Positions 59,996 to 64,000 of a DNA stretch of 64,000 bases are shown piece by piece. Position 1 is the first letter of the stretch; each line of letters starts with the position of its first letter. The notes below the pieces were generated by a model, which was given only the letters and a program-made list of their open reading frames with translations, made no database searches and was not told the DNA's origin. The translations under genes were made by a program, and so were the position numbers. Source of the DNA: Ralstonia sp. 25mfcol4.1 (GTDB lineage: Bacteria; Pseudomonadota; Gammaproteobacteria; Burkholderiales; Burkholderiaceae); NCBI RefSeq assembly GCF_900104095.1, contig NZ_FNJO01000011.1, positions 152,121 through 216,120 of the forward strand, read 5' to 3'.

Positions 59996-61981
59996 TTACT
60001 GGCCGCGCAGGAACAGGCGGTCGAGTTCGGTGACGGTCAGCTGGACCCACGTGGGACGACCGTGATTGCACTGGTCGGCGCGTTCGGTCTGTTCCATCTG
60101 GCGCAGCAGCGCGTTCATTTCCTCGACGGTCAGCTTGCGATTGGCACGCACGGCGCTATGGCAGGCCAGCGTGGCCAGCAGTTCGTTCTGGCGTTCGGCC
60201 AGCACGCGCGAGCCGCCGTAGGACTGCAGGTCGCGCAGCACGTCGCGCGCCAGTGCTTCGGCATCGGCCTGCTCGAGCAGGGCTGGAATGGCGCGCACGG
60301 CCAGCGTGGTGGGCGACATCGGCGCGATATCGAAGCCCAGCAGCTGCAGCGTCTCCTGGTGCTCTTCGGCCGCGCCGATTTCCACCGGGCTGGCCGGTAG
60401 CGTGACCGGAATCAGCAGCGGCTGCACGGCCAGCTGGCGCGCGGCCAGCCCGTCCTTGATCTGTTCGTACAGGATGCGTTCGTGCGCCGCGTGCATATCC
60501 ACCAGCACCAGCCCGCGCGCGTTCTGCGCCAGCACGTAGATGCCGTGCAACTGGGCGATGGCGTAGCCCAGCGGATGATCGACCTCGCCAGATCCGGCAT
60601 CGGCGCCCGGCTGTTCCGGGACGCGCGGCGGCAGGCGGTCGAGCAGGCTGGGCGGCTCGTCGGCACGGGCGGCCTGGGCGTCGGCCAGCCACGCGGGCGG
60701 GCGCGACGACGGTTGCCACGATCCCGGGTTGGCCGATCCCGGCGAGGTGGCGTCACGCACCATGCCCAGATAGGCCTGGCGCGGCTGCGCAATGCCCAGT
60801 TCGGTCTGGCGGCCTGCCGAGTAGTTGATCCATTGCGGCGAGGCGCCGGGCACGCCGGGTGCGGGCGTGGCCGGGCGCGCCGTGGGCATCGGCATCAGGC
60901 CGGCACCGTCGCCGGTATCGGAATGCAGGCTGTCGCCCTGTTCGCCGGCCTGGCGCGCCAGGCAGCGCTGCACGGCGTGATAGACGAACTGATGGACCGC
61001 GCGCGATTCGCGGAAGCGCACTTCGATCTTCGACGGGTGGACGTTGACGTCGACCAGTTCGGGCGGCAGGTCCAGGCACAGCACGTACGACGGAAAGCGG
61101 TCGCCGTGCAGTACGTCCTGGTAGGCGCTGCGCACGGCGTGGTTCAGCAGCTTGTCGCGCACGAAGCGCCCGTTGACGAAGAAGTACTGCTGGTCGGGCC
61201 GTCCGCGCGACGCCGTCGGCAGGCCGGCAAAACCGTACAGGTGCAGCGCATCGGCGTCTTCGTCCAGCGCCAGCCGCGACCGCGCGAAGTCGCTACCCAG
61301 CACCTGGGCCGTGCGCGCGGACACGTCGCCGGCATTCCAGTGCTCCAGCGGCTTGCCGTTGTGGTGGACGGAAATCGTGACATCGGGCCGCGCCAGCGCC
61401 GCGCGCCGGATCATCTCCAGGCAGTGGCCCAGCTCGGTTTGTTCCGATTTAAGGAACTTTCTACGCGCTGGCGTGTTGAAGTACAGGTGCTGCACGTCGA
61501 TCATCGTGCCCACGCCGCCGGAGGCGGGCTGCAGCTGGCCGCTGTCGGCGCTGATCTGGGTGGCGTGCGCGGCCGCAGCAGTGCGGCTGGTCAGTACCAG
61601 GTGCGAGACCGAGGCGATCGACGCCAGGGCCTCGCCCCGGAAACCGAGCGTCAGGACCGATTCCAGTTCGTCGAGCGAGGCGATCTTGCTGGTGGCGTGG
61701 CGCATCAGCGCAACGGGCAGTTCGTCGGCGGGAATGCCGCAGCCGTTGTCGGTGATGACGATGCGCCGCACGCCGCCTTCCTCCAGCCGGATACCAAGCT
61801 GGGTAGCGCCGGCATCGAGTGCGTTTTCGAGCAGTTCCTTGACCACCGAAGCGGGGCGCTCCACCACCTCGCCGGCCGCAATCTGGCTGATCAGTTGATC
61901 CGGCAACGGACGGATCGGGCGGCCAGGCTGGGTGGTGCGAAGGGGGTTTGAGGCTTCAGGCAGGGCGGCGTCGGCAGGCAT
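59996..61981 (-). CDS. mutL: DNA mismatch repair protein MutL
   Basis: MutL (about 661 residues) links MutS mismatch recognition to strand excision. The GHKL ATPase motifs are [29 protein letters not shown] and [17 protein letters not shown]. The C-terminal half holds [12 protein letters not shown], a variant of the DQHAx2Ex4E metal-binding endonuclease motif, and CNHGRPT near the end, so nicking activity is likely. The ATG at 61981 is preferred; a GTG at 62020 would add 13 residues. It is divergent from the DedA gene. Confidence 0.96.
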   Translation of the reverse strand: MPADAALPEASNPLRTTQPGRPIRPLPDQLISQIAAGEVVERPASVVKELLENALDAGATQLGIRLEEGGVRRIVITDNGCGIPADELPVALMRHATSKIASLDELESVLTLGFRGEALASIASVSHLVLTSRTAAAAHATQISADSGQLQPASGGVGTMIDVQHLYFNTPARRKFLKSEQTELGHCLEMIRRAALARPDVTISVHHNGKPLEHWNAGDVSARTAQVLGSDFARSRLALDEDADALHLYGFAGLPTASRGRPDQQYFFVNGRFVRDKLLNHAVRSAYQDVLHGDRFPSYVLCLDLPPELVDVNVHPSKIEVRFRESRAVHQFVYHAVQRCLARQAGEQGDSLHSDTGDGAGLMPMPTARPATPAPGVPGASPQWINYSAGRQTELGIAQPRQAYLGMVRDATSPGSANPGSWQPSSRPPAWLADAQAARADEPPSLLDRLPPRVPEQPGADAGSGEVDHPLGYAIAQLHGIYVLAQNARGLVLVDMHAAHERILYEQIKDGLAARQLAVQPLLIPVTLPASPVEIGAAEEHQETLQLLGFDIAPMSPTTLAVRAIPALLEQADAEALARDVLRDLQSYGGSRVLAERQNELLATLACHSAVRANRKLTVEEMNALLRQMEQTERADQCNHGRPTWVQLTVTELDRLFLRGQ

Positions 61982-62094
61982 GCCGGCGATTATACGTGCG
62001 GCCGGACACGTTTTCGGCACAAGTCCCGGCAGGAGGTGACGGATTGTCGTAGTGGCTCTTGTATGATGGGGGCCTTCTTTGGAGAGAGGCTAAT

Positions 62095-62760
62095 TTGGAT
62101 ACCGTATTGCATCTGATCGACATGGTGCTCCATGTCGACAAATTCCTGGGGCAGTTCGTCCTGGACTATGGGGTCTGGGTCTACGGCATCCTGTTTGCCA
62201 TCGTCTTTGCCGAGACCGGACTGGTGGTGCTGCCGTTCCTGCCGGGCGACTCGCTGCTGTTCATTGCCGGCGCCATGTGCGCGGCAGGCGCCATGAACGA
62301 ATGGATGCTGGCGGGCCTGCTGTTCGTGGCCGCCGTCACGGGCAACACGGTCAACTACTTTGTGGGCAGCTGGATCGGGCCCAAGGTATTCGACCAGCAC
62401 TGGCGCTTCCTGGACCAGCAGGCCCTGCGCAAGACGCACGACTTCTATGAACGCCACGGCGGCAAGACGCTGGTGATGGCGCGCTTCATCCCGATCGTGC
62501 GCACGTTCGCGCCGTTCGTGGCGGGCGTGTCGCAGATGACGTTTGCGCGCTTCCAGCTGTTCAATGTGATCGGTGCGGCAACATGGGTGTTCGGCCTGGT
62601 GTTCGCCGGCTACTTCTTCGGTAACCTGCCGTTCATCAAGCAGTACCTCAACCTGATCGTGCTGGCCGGTATCGGCGCGGCCGTGGTACCGCTGGTGCTG
62701 GGCGGGCTGTGGAAGCTGGTACGCGGCAAGGGCCGCACGCGCGCCCCGGCTGACCGCTAA
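62095..62760 (+). CDS. DedA family membrane protein
   Basis: This 221-residue protein belongs to the DedA/DTT-domain family, whose members flip undecaprenyl phosphate or related lipids and keep the membrane stable. Motifs are VFAETGLVVLPFLPGDSLLF, GNTVNYFVGSWIG and MARFIPIVRTFAPFVAGVSQ. The start is a TTG at 62095, placed six bases after the strong ribosome site GGAGAGAGG; no ATG has such support. It is divergent from mutL. Confidence 0.93.
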   Translation: MDTVLHLIDMVLHVDKFLGQFVLDYGVWVYGILFAIVFAETGLVVLPFLPGDSLLFIAGAMCAAGAMNEWMLAGLLFVAAVTGNTVNYFVGSWIGPKVFDQHWRFLDQQALRKTHDFYERHGGKTLVMARFIPIVRTFAPFVAGVSQMTFARFQLFNVIGAATWVFGLVFAGYFFGNLPFIKQYLNLIVLAGIGAAVVPLVLGGLWKLVRGKGRTRAPADR

Positions 62761-62793
62761 GCCGCGCTTGGCGCGGAACGCCGCGGCCGGACG

Positions 62794-63642
62794 TCAGTTC
62801 AGGCTGCGGCTCATCATGCGCAGGGCCGGCATGCGGTCGCGGATCTGCGTGGTGTCGGCGGCATCGGGACGCGCCTGGACATAGGCTTCCAGGTCTTCCA
62901 GCGCCGGCCGGAAGCACTCCAGGTTGGCATATGCCAGGCCGCGATCGCGGACTTCCTCGATCGAATCGGGCAGCAGGATCACCAGCCGGTTCTGCACCGC
63001 CAGCAGCCGCTGCCAGCGCGATTCCTGCAGATAGATGGCCTTCAGGTTGCGCAGCATGCGCGCCACGATCTCGCGATGGCCGGCCACCTGCAGGAACAGC
63101 CCCAGCGGCACTTCATTCGAACCCGTGATGCCCTCGCGCTCCAGGAACGGGTCGAGCATTTCCTGCAACTGTTCCTTCGACAGCGTTTCGCCGGTCAGCG
63201 GGTCAAGCACGACCTCGCCGGCGGGAATCGTCATGCGCACCAGGAAATGGTTGGGAAACGACACGCCTTTCAGCGGCAGGCCGATCTGCTGGCCCAGCTC
63301 CATGTACAGCACGGCCAGCGAGATCGGAATGCCCCGGCGCTGCTTGAGCACCACGTTCAGGTACGAATTGTCCGGGTCGTAGTAATCGTTGGCGTTGGGT
63401 CCGAAACCCAGGTCGCGGTAGAAGAAATGGTTCAGCAGGCGCAGGCGCTGGATGGCGGGCGTGCCTTCGGCGATCCGCCGCTTGAGGCGCACCGCCAGTA
63501 CGTCGAGGGCGGCCAGTTCGGCTTGCAGGTCCAGGTCAGGGTAGGCGTCCTGGGCGATCGCAAGCGCGGTCTCGGTGAGCGGGATCGCATCGTCGTCGGC
63601 CACGAGGCTGGCGAAGTAATCCAGGACTTTCGTGGAGGTCAT
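62794..63642 (-). CDS. SirB1 family protein (transglutaminase-like with TPR tail)
   Basis: This 282-residue protein matches the SirB1 family: a transglutaminase-like domain (NHFFYRDLGFGPNANDYYDP, NVVLKQRRGIPISLAVLYME, GVSFPNHFLVRM) followed by a tetratricopeptide-like tail. The usual catalytic cysteine is not evident in the core, so an enzymatic role is doubtful. Its function is poorly known. The IS110-type element lies just upstream of its start, about 20 bases away, and may have separated it from its native promoter. Confidence 0.88.
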   Translation of the reverse strand: MTSTKVLDYFASLVADDDAIPLTETALAIAQDAYPDLDLQAELAALDVLAVRLKRRIAEGTPAIQRLRLLNHFFYRDLGFGPNANDYYDPDNSYLNVVLKQRRGIPISLAVLYMELGQQIGLPLKGVSFPNHFLVRMTIPAGEVVLDPLTGETLSKEQLQEMLDPFLEREGITGSNEVPLGLFLQVAGHREIVARMLRNLKAIYLQESRWQRLLAVQNRLVILLPDSIEEVRDRGLAYANLECFRPALEDLEAYVQARPDAADTTQIRDRMPALRMMSRSLN

Positions 63643-63689
63643 GGGGGCGGTGTTCCTGACTAGTTATCCATCGGGCGGGCCGGACCCCG

Positions 63690-63870
63690 AAGGATGAAGC
63701 GGGCTTGGGGCCGGTGAATTGCGCGGTGACAGGAATAAGATGATAGACGGTGTCGGTAACGAGGTCGGCTCCCGCTTGGTGCCCCGAGCCCGTTGACTAG
63801 TTGGACCCGCAGCCCTGCGAGCACCCCGAATTGTGACCGTGGGTGGCAACACCCCGAAGCACGTCTACTA
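63690..63870 (+). ncRNA. Candidate bridge RNA of the IS110-family element
   Basis: GGGCTTGGGGC at 63701-63711 pairs with GCCCCGAGCCC at 63781-63791 over 11 positions (one G-U), enclosing a ~69-base region that could form an inner loop. A second hairpin is GGGTG-GCAA-CACCC at 63841-63854, and CACCCCGAA occurs twice (63822, 63850). In the IS110 group such a structured RNA upstream of the transposase holds target- and donor-binding loops. Exact ends and loops are inferred, not shown. Confidence 0.35.
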
Positions 63871-63923
63871 GATTTCGACAACGAGGGCTGCCGCCGACGC
63901 CGTTGACTCTGGCAGGAGGCTCC

Positions 63924-64000
63924 ATGCAAGTACTCTATCCCCGCTGTGCCGGGCTGGACGTCCACAAGGACACCATCGTGGCCTGTGTGCGCTGCGTCTC
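63924..64000 (+). CDS. IS110-family transposase, N-terminal part (continues beyond window)
   Basis: The ATG at 63924 follows a GGCAGGAGG ribosome site. The 25 visible residues, beginning MQVLYPRCAGLDVHKDTIVA, match the start of IS110 DEDD recombinases. The aspartate in GLDVHKDT is the first catalytic residue of the RuvC-like domain. The rest of the gene, including the Tnp20 serine domain, lies outside the window, so integrity cannot be judged. Confidence 0.85.
   Translation, partial: MQVLYPRCAGLDVHKDTIVACVRCV

Larger units (their letters stand above)
63661..64000 (+). mobile_element. IS110-family insertion sequence, left part (cut by window edge)
   Basis: The transposase frame starting at 63924 is of the IS110 type. 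The 263 bases before it are non-coding, differ from flanking genes in composition and carry strong hairpins, which fits the long 5' non-coding end of IS110 elements. The exact left boundary is inferred from the position just upstream of the SirB1-type gene and is not fixed by terminal repeats, which this family usually lacks. Confidence 0.7.

Overview
The window is a high-G+C (mid-60s percent by eye) piece of a betaproteobacterial chromosome of the family Burkholderiaceae, most likely Cupriavidus or a close Ralstonia relative. The reasons are a four-gene phcB-phcS-phcR-phcQ quorum-sensing block (13444-18337), the order purM / AI-2E / hda / HAD / pcnB / folK / deoxynucleoside kinase / panB / pabBC, a PabB-PabC fusion, and a glcD-glcE-glcF set. 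The genus is inferred from family knowledge, not from a search. No rRNA, tRNA or CRISPR array was recognised.

Layout. 1-5660: the end of a proton-translocating transhydrogenase operon (pntAa, pntAb), a TorF-type porin with a structured leader, a DapA-family aldolase coupled to a small unknown gene, a Nudix hydrolase and mnmA. 5690-8200: a lower-G+C accessory patch that reads as a collapsed two-partner secretion / contact-dependent inhibition locus. The N-terminal half of a TpsB (CdiB-type) transporter is broken by an in-frame stop and fused in frame to the last ~78 residues of an effector toxin; a probable immunity gene and a lipoprotein follow. 8440-13060: a GST, purB, and a cytochrome b561 plus two YceI proteins. 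13440-18340: phcBSRQ. 18430-24280: secF, secD, yajC, tgt, queA. 24420-28810: recG, oxyR, a small ORF and dps. 28930-35450: ubiA, proC, yggS, pilT, pilU, a glutathione peroxidase, a WYL regulator and a VOC protein. 35540-44370: lrgAB, then a 2-hydroxyacid oxidation cluster (glcF, glcE, an ion channel, glcD, a LysR regulator, a D-lactate dehydrogenase-type flavoenzyme). 44560-50525: cobalamin adenosyltransferase, dnaK with a sigma-32 promoter, dnaJ, pabBC. 50670-63640: panB, deoxynucleoside kinase, folK, pcnB, HAD phosphatase, hda, AI-2E transporter, purM, GNAT, miaA, mutL, DedA and SirB1-type genes. 63660-64000: the left end of an IS110-family element, cut by the window edge.

Most of the window is conserved housekeeping sequence. 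The parts that reward a second look are the collapsed cdiBAI-like locus, the structured non-coding left end of the IS110 element (candidate bridge RNA), the phc module, a 78-bp hairpin-forming element upstream of the GST gene, the porin leader, and a dispersed palindromic repeat seen at three intergenic sites (36757, 50529, 58329).
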